The notes under the pieces are model-generated. The model was given only the letters and a program-made list of their open reading frames with translations, was not told where the DNA came from and did not search any database. A stretch of 64,000 bases of DNA from Ilex aquifolium (taxonomy: Eukaryota; Streptophyta; Magnoliopsida; Aquifoliales; Aquifoliaceae). Below, one piece after another: positions 36,307 through 47,354 of the stretch; positions within the stretch are counted from its first letter, which is position 1; each line of letters opens with the position of its first letter. The DNA lies in the NCBI GenBank assembly GCA_951799425.1, contig OX637392.1:31890093-31954092 (forward strand), in the 5' to 3' direction. The position numbers and the translations under genes are program-made.

Positions 36307-37712
36307 TGTGTGGATAATTACACCTTAATTATGTTTAAATAGTATAATCTAATGGTGAATAATGTATAGGGCTTGTACAAGTATGATGTCATGAATCTAG
36401 GAATAAAAAGGAAGACTTAGAGGTAGTGGGACGAAGCATTAATGGAGGGAAATAGTTGTGGAGATTAAAAGCATACACGAGTGGACTTTAGGTCCATGTT
36501 CGAACACAACTACTAAATCAGGAAATATCAGATAGAGTCCCCAAAAATGGTTATTGGGCTACTAGGTTGCAGGATGACAACCGTTGGAACGGCAGAATGT
36601 CAAGGCTGTAATTATTTCCACGTTCAAAAGCTAGTTTTACGTTCAAATGCCAACAAAAATCAGAAGTCTCCATGCTTGGACTTTCAACACTCAAGGCTAA
36701 TCATTGTCCTTTCCTCTTGGCCTATAAATACTACCCTTTGGCCATTGCATTGAGTAACTTTGGGGAAGGGAAAGATCTCTCCAAATTAACTAGTCTTCTT
36801 CTCTAGTATTATGATAGCTAGCTTTCTCCTTCACCTAGAGGAGTGAACCACTGTCACCTTTCTAGCTCCCTTGTGACTTTGAGGGATGGGTAGCGTTTCA
36901 CTCATTCTTTGTTGGAGACAAGCATTTTGTTTATTGTAGTTTTACCTTTGTAATTCTAAAGATCCTCTACTTAGGGGGATGAGATTCACTCACTTTCAAG
37001 CTTCCTCAAAGCCATGAAGAGTGAATAGTTTCTTATCCACTCTTTAGTAAGAGATGAAGGACATGTAAAGCATTATTAAGAATTTATATTTGTGCACTTC
37101 ATTTATGGTTATTGTCTTATCTTTTCCTTTATATGATGAATGATTGAATGCATCTACCAAAGCTAAAGTGCTTTGTACAATTGTTAATCACCTATAAACA
37201 AGCTAAGTCTTGGCATAGGTAATTCTAACAATTCCCTGCAAGTACCCAACCTAGATCTTTATGATTGAATAATGTTACTAATTTTGGATGCTTTGTAGCA
37301 TTATTTGATTGTTTATAGACGGTTTAATTCTCAGCATAAGCAATTCTTATGATTTTTCTACAAGGACATTAGAGTCATGCTCTTAATTCACACATTCCAT
37401 CTTTGTCCTCCAATTAAATTTCTATTAACATAGGGGTTAATTAAGTAATTAATATTGCACAAATATAACAACCGAACACATCTGCACATGTTTGGATCCT
37501 CGAACTAAAGAGTGGCTTTTATTTCGTATGAGAGAATCTTATATTTTGTCTAGAAAATATCATCACCACCACAAATTTTCAACTTTAAGGGTTTTAGATC
37601 TTAACTTCAAAACACCAACATGAGTTCCCTGTAGATTTGACTCCAGACTTAACTGAATTAAAACTACAACTTGACTGCCAGCACTTTGGTGTACACATTT
37701 CAGATTAAGCTA
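36307..37712 (+). repeat. 5' LTR of element G
   Basis: The end next to the primer site reads TTCAGATTAAGCTA. The start is placed by alignment of the GATGTCAT word with LTR F. TATA box CCTATAAATA at 36721-36730. The upstream palindromes are decayed (AACCGTTGGAACGG, ACGTTCAAAAG, ACGTTCAAATG between 36570 and 36655). Confidence 0.72.
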
Positions 37713-37719
37713 AGTTTTT

Positions 37720-37740
37720 TGGCGTCGTTGCTGGGGAACC
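37720..37740 (+). other. Primer-binding site of G
   Basis: TGGCGTCGTTGCTGGGGAAC, the Athila Asp-tRNA-type site with two transitions relative to E. Confidence 0.82.
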
Positions 37741-39440
37741 AACGGTATTTGAAGTAAAAAGTGAAGAGACATTTATATTTTTTTTTGCATATACTTTTGT
37801 ATATAATTTTTTCTTTTTATGTTTGAGGAATACCCTCTCTTCAAAATTTGCCAAAAGAATCAGTCGGGTCTGTGAATGAATCTGAACCATCTTCACCTAG
37901 ATTAGTAACAGACTCCTTTGATAATAGTATGACCAATAATCAAAGAGAAGAGAAAATTCCTAACATTCGAACTCTAAGGGAGTATTTACATCCTACACGG
38001 AATAGTGTCCCCTCTTGTTTTATGTTTCCTGTAAATGCACCCAACCTCAATGTGAAGCCTAATACAGTGGAGTTATTACCTTAATTTCTTGGACTCAAAT
38101 CAGAAAACTCATATTTACATATTAAAGAATTTGAGGTATGCGGGAAGTTCCTAGATAATTTTGAAATGGCCAAGTTGAAACTTTTTTCTTTCTCTTTAAA
38201 GGAAAATCTAAACAATGGCTAAATTCTTTAAAGGCCCATTCCCTACCTAGTTGGCAAACATTAAAAATCGATTTTTTCAGGAAATTTTTCCCCTTACACT
38301 GCACGAATGCACTTAAAAGATAAATCATGAATTTTTTGATCAAAGAGGGAGAAAATTTCTACAATTGTTGGGAGAGATTTAAAGATCTTCTCCAAGGTTT
38401 CCCACACCATGCATTTGAGAATTGGACTCTGGTAGGATTTTTCTATGATGCTCCCCCCACTAGATTACGACAATTTGTAAAGATGATGGCTCAAGGGGAG
38501 TTCATGGGAAAAACTCTGCAGTAGGCGTTTGAGTTTTTTGATACCATTTTTGAAAGTTTCCAAATGTGGGACTCGGCCTCTCCTAACACTGTTGAAGCCA
38601 AATTGTCCACTTCCCAAGGGGAAAAATATGTTTTGAAAGAGTATGATGACCTTAGAGACAAGATTGCCACCTTATCTTGAAATCTCGAAGCTTTAGAGAT
38701 GAAGAAGGTAAACCAAGTTGCTATTGGACCTCCCACAGATCAAGTGTGTGGAATTTGTGCTTTGTCAAGACACCCTATTGGGGAGTGTCCTATCATTCCT
38801 ACATTCAAGGAGGTTTTATTGGAGCAAACTAATGCAATCTCCAATCCAGGTCTTATTCTAACCCTTATTATGAGGTCTACAATCCAGTGTGGCAAAGCCA
38901 CTCGAATTTTAGTTGGAGGAACACACAACATCTTATTAATCCACAACAAGGACCACCACCACCTTAAGGCCCTTCTACTTATCCACCATACCAACCACCA
39001 CATAAAAGGAGCCTTGAGGACACTCTGAATCAATTCATGCATTGCCAAATGAACTATAACAATCAATCCACTTAGGCCTTCAATGAATTCAAAATCCAGA
39101 CCACCCAATCTTTCGAGGATCTTAAAAGTCATATCCAAAATTTGACCCAATCAATGACCACACAAGAAAATGGCAAGTTTCCTACCCAACCTAAACAACC
39201 ACATGGTCAATACCAAGTGGGTAACCCTTCTACTGTGGAATCTCCACAAGAGCATGTCCAAGCCATCATCATTCTTAGAAGTGGTAAATTCATTGAGAAA
39301 TCCACCAAACCATCACTACTCACTGAGACCACACTAGTGGTGCAACCTACACAAGTCTCCCCATATGAGATTGAATCTAGGGAAGTTGAAAATCCACAAC
39401 CACCATGTCGAATTCGTGCTCTCTTTCCATAAAGACTCAA
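37741..39440 (+). pseudogene. gag: Element G gag relic
   Basis: Segments in shifting frames: the N-terminus with PSSPRLVTDSFDNSM, RTLREYLHPTRNSVPSC, capsid text at 38327-38524 and an intact knuckle CGICALSRHPIGEC near 38745. The Pro/Gln-rich C-terminus ends at about 39430. Close to the gags of B and I. Confidence 0.82.
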
Positions 39441-42400
39441 GAAAACACAGAAGTTGAACAATCATGCAGATATTTATGAGATTTTTAAGCAAGTAAAATC
39501 GATATACCACTTATGGATGCCATTAAGTTGGTTCCTTCTTATGCCAAGTTTCTAAAAGACTTGTGCACAGTCAAAAGAAACCAAAATGTTCAAAAATGGG
39601 CCTTCTTAACTGAACAAGTCAGTGCCATAATTCAACACAAAGCCACTCTAAAGTACAAGGATCCGGGGTCTCCCATAGTTTCATGTGTCATCGGGAACTT
39701 TAGAATTAAGCAAGCATTACTTGATCTTAGAGCCAATGTCAACCTACTCCCTTTTTTAGTCTACCAACAACTAGGTCTAAGAGATCTTAAGCCTACATGC
39801 ATCAAATTTCAGTTGGTAGACAGATCTATCAAAGTTCTAAGGGGTATTATTGAGGATGTCCTTGTCCAAGTGGACAAATTCTTTTTCCCAGTTGACTTAA
39901 TTGTCTTGGATACTCAACTGGTCATGTATTTAGGAATTTAAATTCTTGTCATCCTTGGACGACCCTTCCTCATAATTTCGAATGCTTTAGTCAATTTCAA
40001 GAATGGGTTCATGAATTTGTCTTTTGGAAACATGACTCTTGAGCTTAACATTTTCAATATTGCTAAGCAACCGGGTGAAGATGACGAAGTAAAAGAAGTC
40101 AATTTCATTGAGTCATTGGCACAAGAACATTTAAAGAAAGCATTTCTTGAGGACTCACTAGAATCATGTTTGTTGGAGTCTATTACGTCTGAGTTAGAAT
40201 CTGAGTTGGAAGGTGACTATTTGAGTCTAGCTAAGGAGCTAGAGGTCTACCTAGTTGATGTTGTCGGGTCATAGATATCCAAGTTTGAAGAGTTGGTCCC
40301 GAGTGGTACAAGGCCACTTTTATCTAGTGTCAAATCACCAACGTCTAAATTGAAACCCCTCCCATTAGACTTAAAATATGCATTCCTTGGGGAGGATAAA
40401 TCTTTGGTCATTTCATCAAAGCTTGTAAGTTCACAAGAGTTTAAGTTGTTTGAAGTCCTTAGACATCATAAGAGTGTCATTGGGTGGATCATTGCTAATT
40501 TGAAAGGTATTACTCCATTAATTTGTAATCATGTCATATACCTCGGGGAGGATGCAAAACCCTCTCGTCAAATGCAGCGGAGGCTGAACCCACACATGAA
40601 AGAGGTTGTACAGGTTGAGGTTCTCAAATTGTTAGATGCGGGAATAATTTTACCCATCTCTGACAGTAAATGGGTCAGCCTAACCTAAGTTATGCCCAAG
40701 AAGTCCGAGGTGACAGTGGTTAAAAATGATGCCAATGAGTTAGTGCCTACCCGAGTTGTTACGGGATAACACATATGCATAGACTACCAAAAATGCAATT
40801 ATGTAACTAAGAAAGACCTCTTTCCTTTCCCTTTTCTTGATCAAGTCTTAGAGAGAACTATAGGTCATGCATTTTATTGCTTCCTAGATGGGTACTCTGG
40901 GTACAACCAAATTGAGATAGCACTTGATGACCAGGAGAAAATAACACCTTCACATGCCCATTTGGAACATTTTCATATAAGAGGATGTTGTTTGGATTGT
41001 ATAACGCTCCTGCTACATTTCAAAGATGCATGCTTAGTTTGTTTAGTGACATGGTTGAGAGATTTTTGGAAGTTTTCATGGATGATTTTTCTGTATATGG
41101 AGATTCGTTTGAATTGTGCTTAAATATCTGAAAAAAAATTTGATAAGATGTAAGGAAACCAAACTTGTGCTTCATTGGGAGAAGTGTCATTTTATAGGGA
41201 CATAAGGCATAGTTTTAGGTCACAGTGTTTCATTTAAGAGAATAAAAATTGACAAAGCAAAGATAGATCTGATAGGAAATTTACCTACTCCTAAAACTGT
41301 TAAGGATGTCTGATCATTCCTAGGGCATACAGGGTTCTACAGAAGATTCATCAAAGATTTCAATGCCATATCAAAACCCATGTGTCATCTTTTGAGTCAG
41401 GATGTATATTTCGTGTGGGATGATGCATGCCAAAGAGCTTTTGATAAGCTTAAAGGTATGCTAATCTTCGCTCCAATAATGCAATCCCCTTGTTGGACCT
41501 TGCCCTTCGAATTGATGTGCCATGCAAGTGATTACGTTGTAGGAGCAATGTTGGGACAAAGAAAGGACAAAAAACCTTATGTGATCTACTATGACAGCAA
41601 GACTCTTAATGATGCTCAAATGAACTATTCCACTACTAAGAAAGAGTTGATTGTTGTGGTTTTTGCTTTAGAAAAATTTCATTCTTATCTAGTTGATTCT
41701 TCGATTACTGTGTTTTCTAATCATGCAGCCTTGAAGTATTTTCTCACAAAAAAGGATGTCAAGCCACGACTGTTATAATGGATACTTTTATTGTAGGAGT
41801 TTGACCTAACGATCAAGGACAAGAAATGAGTAAAAAAAGGGGTAGCAGATCATCTATCGAGGCTGACCTATGAATTCTATGTGGACAAGTTATCTATCAA
41901 TGAAAACGTTCCAGATGAGTAGTTTTCCATGGTCTTGGAGTCACCATGGTATGCTAATATTGCTAATTTCTTAGCCACTGGTACGCTCCCATCTTCCTTT
42001 ACCACGTCGGATAAGAAGAAGTTTTTGAGAAAAGTGCGCAACTTCTTTTGGGATGATCCCTACTTGTTTAAGTACTGTAAGGATCAGATCATTAGGAGAT
42101 GCGTACCAAATCATGAATTACAAATTGTCATAAGTTTTGCCACTCTGAAGCATGTGGAGGCTACTTTTCTTCCAAGAAAATCGTTGCAAAAATTTTGCAG
42201 TACGGATTTTATTGGCCCACATTGTTTAATACATCCATGCTTTCTGACTATCATGTGAGAGATGTCAATAGTTGGGGGGTAATGCTACATGAAACATGAT
42301 GCCCCGAAATCTCATTTTGATTATTGAGTTTTTTTACTGTTGGGGTATTGATTTCATGGGCCCTTTTCCTTCATCGTTTGGACATCTCTATATCTTGGTT

Positions 42401-43212
42401 GCTATGGACTATGTCTCCAAATGGGTTGAAGTTATTCCATGTCGTAACAATGATCATCACACTGTGATGAAATTTTTGAAAGAAAACATCATGTCACGAT
42501 TTGGAATCCCTCGCATAATTATTAGTGATGGGGGATTGCATTTTTGTAATCGGTATTTTGCAAACTTGATGATAAAATATTTTATAACCCACAAGGTTGC
42601 AACTCCTTACCATCCATAGACAAGTGGCCAAGTAGAATTAGCCAATAGGGAGATAAAATAAATTTTGAAAAAAATGGTGAATCCCAACCACAAAGATTGG
42701 TCTTTACGGCCAACCGATGCATTGTGGGCTTACCGTACAACCTTCAAAATCATTTTGGGAATGTATCCCTATTGGCTTGTTTATGGAAAGCCCTGCCACT
42801 TGTCTATTAAGGTTAAACATAGAGCATATTGGGCAATCAAGACAATGAACTCTAATTTTGAAAAAGTAGGGATGTCTAGGAAACTTCAGATTAGTGAACC
42901 TGAGGAATTTAGGGATGAGGCATACGATAATGTAAAAATTGCAAAGTCCATAATGAAAATCTTCCATGACAAAAACATTGTGCAAAAAAAATTTGAGCTT
43001 TCTCAAAGGTCTTTATGTATAATTCAAGACTCCACCTCTTTCCTAGTAAGTTGAGGTCAAGGTGCATTGAACCATACATTGTAAAGCAAGTCTTTGAATA
43101 CGGAGTGGTGGAGATTGAGAATCCTTCCAACAATAATGCTTTTAAGTTAATGGCCAACGTCTTAAACTGTTTCATGGAGGGTTTGTTGAGAATGTGGAAT
43201 CCATTGATCTAA
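39441..43212 (+). pseudogene. pol: Element G pol relic (PR-RT-RNase H-IN)
   Basis: Protease at 39510-39940, where the motif reads DLRANVNLLP, so Gly is lost. RT at about 40290-41330 with FMDDFSVYG. RNase H at 41331-41880 with a CHASDY variant where Asp is usual. Integrase at 41930-43210 with [17 protein letters not shown] and [10 protein letters not shown], the last preceded by a stop at about 42620. At least a dozen lesions. All domains match E, confirming Athila. Confidence 0.87.
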
Positions 43213-43444
43213 TGGATCCAGCATATCTTGAATGAATTTTGCTAATTTTTGGGTTTTGCATGTAGTCGGTTCGGGTTATGAGGGAATACAAATCAAGAAC
43301 CCGACTCACCCGAACCGTTTGTCCATAAAAGCATCAAAACCCTAAAATGACATCAGATTTCACACCTTAACTCTCTCTCTAGAAAGCTCTGCTTTTTCTC
43401 TTTTCCCTCTCTAAAAACCCTAAAATTCGTCCTCTAAATTCTCA
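43213..43444 (+). other. Post-pol leader-like stretch of G with telo-boxes
   Basis: CATAAAAG at about 43324, two telo-box words AAACCCTAA (43337-43345 and 43415-43423), and a CT-rich run (43375-43412) before an ATG at 43445. It resembles a plant TATA promoter plus leader. No counterpart survives in I because of its deletion. Confidence 0.35.
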
Positions 43445-43564
43445 ATGGCTTTAGATACAAATAATGTCTTTTGTTATCCTTTTTGTATTCTCATTCTCTA
43501 TTTAGTAATGGCCTTTATTTTTCTTTATGTAATCACGTATCACTATTACTACAAATTTGATTGA
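43445..43564 (+). other. 39-codon hydrophobic frame in G, doubtful
   Basis: MALDTNN followed by a single long hydrophobic stretch, ending YYYKFD. It lies after the leader-like stretch and before a pyrimidine-rich run ending TTTTTGTAG (to 43594), which looks like a 3' splice site. It could be a small membrane peptide or simply part of an intron. No homologue was recognised in the window. Confidence 0.25.
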
Positions 43565-43688
43565 AGTAATAATATCATGTATTTTTTTTTGTAGGGTTTT
43601 GGACGATGTATAGATGTTCATACCTTTCAACCTTAACATCATCTTGTGTGTATTGACAAATTTGAAAATTTGAAGACAATGTTAAGTT

Positions 43689-43703
43689 TAGGTTGGGGGG
43701 TGG
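43689..43703 (+). other. Internal polypurine-like tract of G
   Basis: Reads TAGGTTGGGGGGTGG and contains the core AGGTTGGGGGGT of the true polypurine tract of E. It lies about 480 bp after pol and about 120 bp before the NABP-like frame. Confidence 0.6.
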
Positions 43704-43821
43704 AAAATAATTTGGATATATACTTTGGAAATACATGTGTAAAATTTTTTCAACAGCTCCAATCGTCTTTGTGACTGACAGATGTTAAAGAATCAGATAG
43801 AGTGTCTTAAGTTTTCTAATC

Positions 43822-44326
43822 ATGGATGTCAAACTTTTTTGGTTTGGTTTAGGTTTTTTATGCACATTCTTGTTAGATGTGCATTCCATAATAATGAAAA
43901 GAGCAAGAATGGTAAGAAAAATTAAAATCCAAGAAGAACAAGCAAAACCATTGTGTGGAAGGAGCACATTTGCCAAGCATCGCCAAGCCAAACGTCTTGG
44001 TGCATTAAACCAATGTGGTCGAATCTTTCACATGAGAGAATATAATTAGTGTTTTCAACCAATTTTCTGGCCGCACACTTGATCGTTTAGAATTGATAGT
44101 GTATAGGCAAAGTAAAGATTATCTTGAGATGCCATACTATTCCAGTCCTATTCTGACACAGTATGTGCGGCGAGAAGTTGGTAGTTCACTAATTCTGCAA
44201 ATAGAATGGAGATTAAGCAAGAATTGGATTACATATTTTTCTTTGCCAGGACAAGCTTTGGTAAGATATATTAATATATTTCCAGAAAAAATCTTTTGGA
44301 CTTGCGAGTCCAGCCGAGATGGTTAA
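43822..44326 (+). pseudogene. NABP-like small basic protein, broken copy in G
   Basis: 75 codons (MDVKLFWFGLGFLCTF to HMREYN, stop at 44047-44049) match the intact 136-aa frame of I. After the stop, similarity continues in another frame from 44093 (MIVYRQSKDYLEMPYYSS, then VRREVG). The basic core CGRSTFAKHRQAKRLGA is kept, but the first Cys of the CxxC pair is replaced. Two diverged elements therefore share this gene between pol and ORF3. Confidence 0.7.
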
Positions 44327-44485
44327 AAATACGTCTTGAGGGAATGAAGGTTAAAGGTTTGAATCTATTGATATACAAATGTAAATATATAAATAAAAAT
44401 ATTTTTTTAGTTTTTTTCACAAATTTGAAAAGAAAAGGAAAGGACAAAAATATAAATCTTTGAAAAATAATTTTTTGGTTTGGAT

Positions 44486-44684
44486 TGGCGTTCGAACGCA
44501 AACCCACGTTCGTATGCCCTTTGGTTACAATATCTTAGGGTCTTTGAGGAGTTCTATCAGAAGGGGAGATACTAGGAGCAACTGGCATTCGAACTCCATC
44601 ACATTCAAACGTGAAATTGAAATTTTTAACTAGCGTTCAAACGCCAAGCCCATATTCGAACACACTGTGTCGGGGTATAAAAAT
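44486..44684 (+). promoter_or_regulatory. Palindrome pairs and TATA box of the missing G ORF3
   Basis: Three decayed palindrome pairs: GCGTTCGAACGC/ACGTTCGTAT (44488, spacing 18), CATTCGAACT/CATTCAAACG (about 44585, spacing about 16) and CGTTCAAACG/TATTCGAACA (about 44633, spacing 19). GGGGTATAAAAATC follows at 44672-44685. This is the layout seen upstream of ORF3 in I. Confidence 0.55.
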
Positions 44685-44868
44685 CAAAGGCGACTTCTCC
44701 ACTTCTTTTGTCACCCCCAAGCCTTCAAAACTCAAACCCTAGGTCTCAAAAAACCTAACCAAGCCTAGAAAATCCCTTACCCATCCATTATATCATCAAA
44801 TCACTCCACCCAAACACTTTTTCACCTAAGATCTCATCTTTTCATCTCATCAAACTTCAAGCTTTCTC
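44685..44868 (+). other. ORF3 leader of G, fused to LTR H
   Basis: A C/A-rich leader with AAACCCTAG, like the ORF3 leader of I. No ORF3 coding follows: similarity to Tekay-like LTRs starts at about 44869 (CCCTACGATTTTCG). The exact junction is uncertain by a few dozen bases. Confidence 0.5.
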
Positions 44869-46901
44869 CCTACGATTTTCGAAGTTCCGTTGGTCGGAAT
44901 CTTTCGGACCAAGAGTTAAAGTCGATCACCTCGTCGAGGGCTACGCCTACATACCAAAAAGAGTTGATCTTTGTGGTTGGTGTTGGTGTTCTTGGAGGTT
45001 CTAACACTTCTATTACGCTCCAAGAGGTAGGGTTCCCTCCTACTTTGGTTTATTTCTAACCTAGGGTGTCCAAACGGATTGGTTAGATGTATAGAACTAT
45101 CTATGACTTGCCTATAGTCATGAAAATAAGGAAATGGATATGGGAATGGTTTAAAACAAATCCCTAGCTTGGAATTGATATGTGGTAATTACTTGTGTAA
45201 TTCCATGGAATTTGGGACTGAAATGTGGACTGTTTTGAGGTTGTTTTATGGGCTGTATATGGGCTGTATTGTGGGCTGTATATGGACTATTTTGGGGCTG
45301 TTTTATTGGCTATTATATGGCCTGTTATGTGGGCTGTTTTGGGCTATTATGTGGGCTGTTATGGGGGCTGTTATGTGCTTATATGTGTCTTTGTAATAAA
45401 GTGTGTTATTGGCATAATTATGAAATAGCATGCTTGTGATTGTATTAAGTATGAAATGTTGATATATGTGTATTAATATATTGACATTGTGAAGAATTTT
45501 TTTGGAGATTATATTCATATGATATAATTGTCCATGATACATGTTGAAATGTATGGTTAAATTGATTCATGGCATTCATTACATATGGGACATGGTATGC
45601 GGTTAAATTTGCTCATATGGAACTCATTACATATGTAGCATGACGTTGGTAGTGCAATGGTTCATTACATTGCATATGTATGGAGGCATCACATTCATGG
45701 CTTTGTACATGAGTGTGGGTGTGTGGGTGCATGGTTTAATCAAACACCATACTTGGTGGTTGATGGTGGGCTCGGGAAAGTTGGGTTGAAGATCCGACTG
45801 AGTTGCATGGTTGCATGCATAGAAAACTTGTGTCGGGTATAGCAAGAAGGGCTAGACTCTCCCTCGAGTGCAAAACCCGGCTACTTGGTTCACACACTCT
45901 CCTGAGGTGAAATTCTGGAAAAGTGTGATGGTGTACGGAACCGGCGGTTGTGATACCAAAATCCGTTGCCCAACAAAGGCACAAGATTTTGTTTATAAAA
46001 CACCCATTCAACGGGTAACATCCACAATGATTTGGTTTTATAAATACATAACTTTTATTTCAAACAATCATTAGATGTATTTTCGTCAATTGACGGATTC
46101 ATTACACATGTGCATTGCATTGTGTTGTGGGAGTCGGTGAGGACTCGGGTCGAAGTTGCGTGAGTGAGTCTCGTCTCATTTCATGGCATGGCACAAGATT
46201 CCTATCATTGAATGCATATTCTTGATTGAAATGTTTTGAATGATTGATTGTTGCATGTGACATTTCATATGCATCTAGGATGGGGAGTAGCCTCTGTAGG
46301 AGATACTCTATTGAGCGTTGCTCACCCTATACGGGAAAACATTTCAGGTGCGGGTTATACGCCAATGGATGGCACTCACTCGGGCACTTAAAGAGGAAGA
46401 AAAGCCGAGATGTGGCTTTATTTTGAGTTCATGTAAAATCATTGTGAAAATTATGATTTTGAGCATGTAAATATTTGGAAATAGTCGTAGTGGGACTCAC
46501 ATGGACTGTTTTGAATGTAAATTTCATGATGTATGAGTTTGATATGAGTTTGGGTAGGTTTTCTCAAAACTCCATATTTCTGGACTATTTTTAATATAAC
46601 ATTGCACGTTTTTATATGAGTATGGATAAATGGACCTGGCGTGGTCAATGTTTACTTATAAATGGACTCGGTGTGATCAATGTTGAATATTGGACCTCGG
46701 ATGGGTCTTGTGATTGTATGATGCACAAGTTGTGTTTTTAGGTAGAGCTCCCCGTACAAAGGAGAGTCTGCCCGAATTTTTGTTCAATTATGGACCCCGG
46801 TAAATGGGGCATAACGGCGCGATATCGAGTTACTCGATATCCACGGGTATTCCGCGGGTTGATGGGTAATCAACGGACCCCCGGGATTTTGGGGCGTCAC
46901 A
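44869..46901 (+). repeat. 5' LTR of H, U3 missing
   Basis: Ends GGGGCGTCACA at 46901, next to the primer site. Similarity to LTRs A and D begins only at about 44869, inside the transcribed part, so the U3 and TATA box of this LTR are absent. Confidence 0.8.
45220..45380. repeat. Degenerate GGGCTGTT repeat in LTR H
   Basis: About ten irregular repeats of words like TATGTGGGCTGTT with 12-20 bp spacing. I did not see this array in LTRs A or D, so it seems a private expansion. Confidence 0.7.
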
Positions 46902-47217
46902 GCTTGGAATCAGAGCTTAGGTTATACGATTTACCTAAGGCTTGATGGGCATGGGTCTAGACCATTGCATTCATTGTGCATTTCATGTTATGTGCTTTAT
47001 GCTACATGTTTTGTGCTATTTTTCTATGAATTATATGCATGGTAAAATGTATATGGAAGGAAAAACACTAGGGTTAGGAAATATAACCTTAGGGTCAGGA
47101 AGGGAAAGGATGTGTGAGCCACTGTTTGGGCATCTACTATATCCTACGGTTTTAACTTTTGATCTCTAAGCTTGGGATACTAAGTTAATGGCCTATTGCT
47201 ATCTTATGTGTGTATAG
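46902..47217 (+). other. Primer-binding site and leader of H
   Basis: GCTTGGAATCAGAGCTTAGG at 46902-46921 directly follows the LTR (initiator-Met type with changes). The rest is non-coding leader, similar to those of A and D. Confidence 0.82.
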
Positions 47218-47354
47218 ATAACAACTAGAGGAAGGGGACGTCGGGGTGGACGGAACAACCAACCACCACCACCGGCCTTTGACCAATAAGCCTACATAGA
47301 AGCTATTGGTACTGCGGCTGCTAATATTGCACAAGCCAGTGCTACAGCTGCTAC
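47218..47354 (+). pseudogene. gag: H gag N-terminus, start codon lost
   Basis: Reads TTRGRGRRGGRNNQPPPPAF, like the N-terminus of A. The start position holds ATA instead of ATG, and a TAA stop follows at codon 24. It ends at the insertion point of J, with GCTAC as the target site. Confidence 0.8.

Larger units (their letters stand above)
36307..44868 (+). mobile_element. Element G: decayed Athila element, 3' truncated
   Basis: Plus-strand order: LTR, primer site, gag, pol, internal polypurine-like tract, NABP-like frame, palindromes, TATA box, leader. It then stops about where ORF3 should begin and is replaced by the LTR of H at about 44869. Many stops and frameshifts make it older than E. 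The left LTR edge is uncertain by about 10 bp and no target duplication could be checked. Confidence 0.85.

Noticed and set aside
42262-42285. TTGGGGGG at about 42272 as another polypurine tract in G
   Set aside because: It lies inside the integrase coding region and aligns with ordinary codons of E, so it arose by mutation.
45169-45439. Overlapping Trp/Gly/Tyr-rich plus-strand frames in LTR H
   Set aside because: All derive from the degenerate GGGCTGTT repeat and look hydrophobic by composition only.
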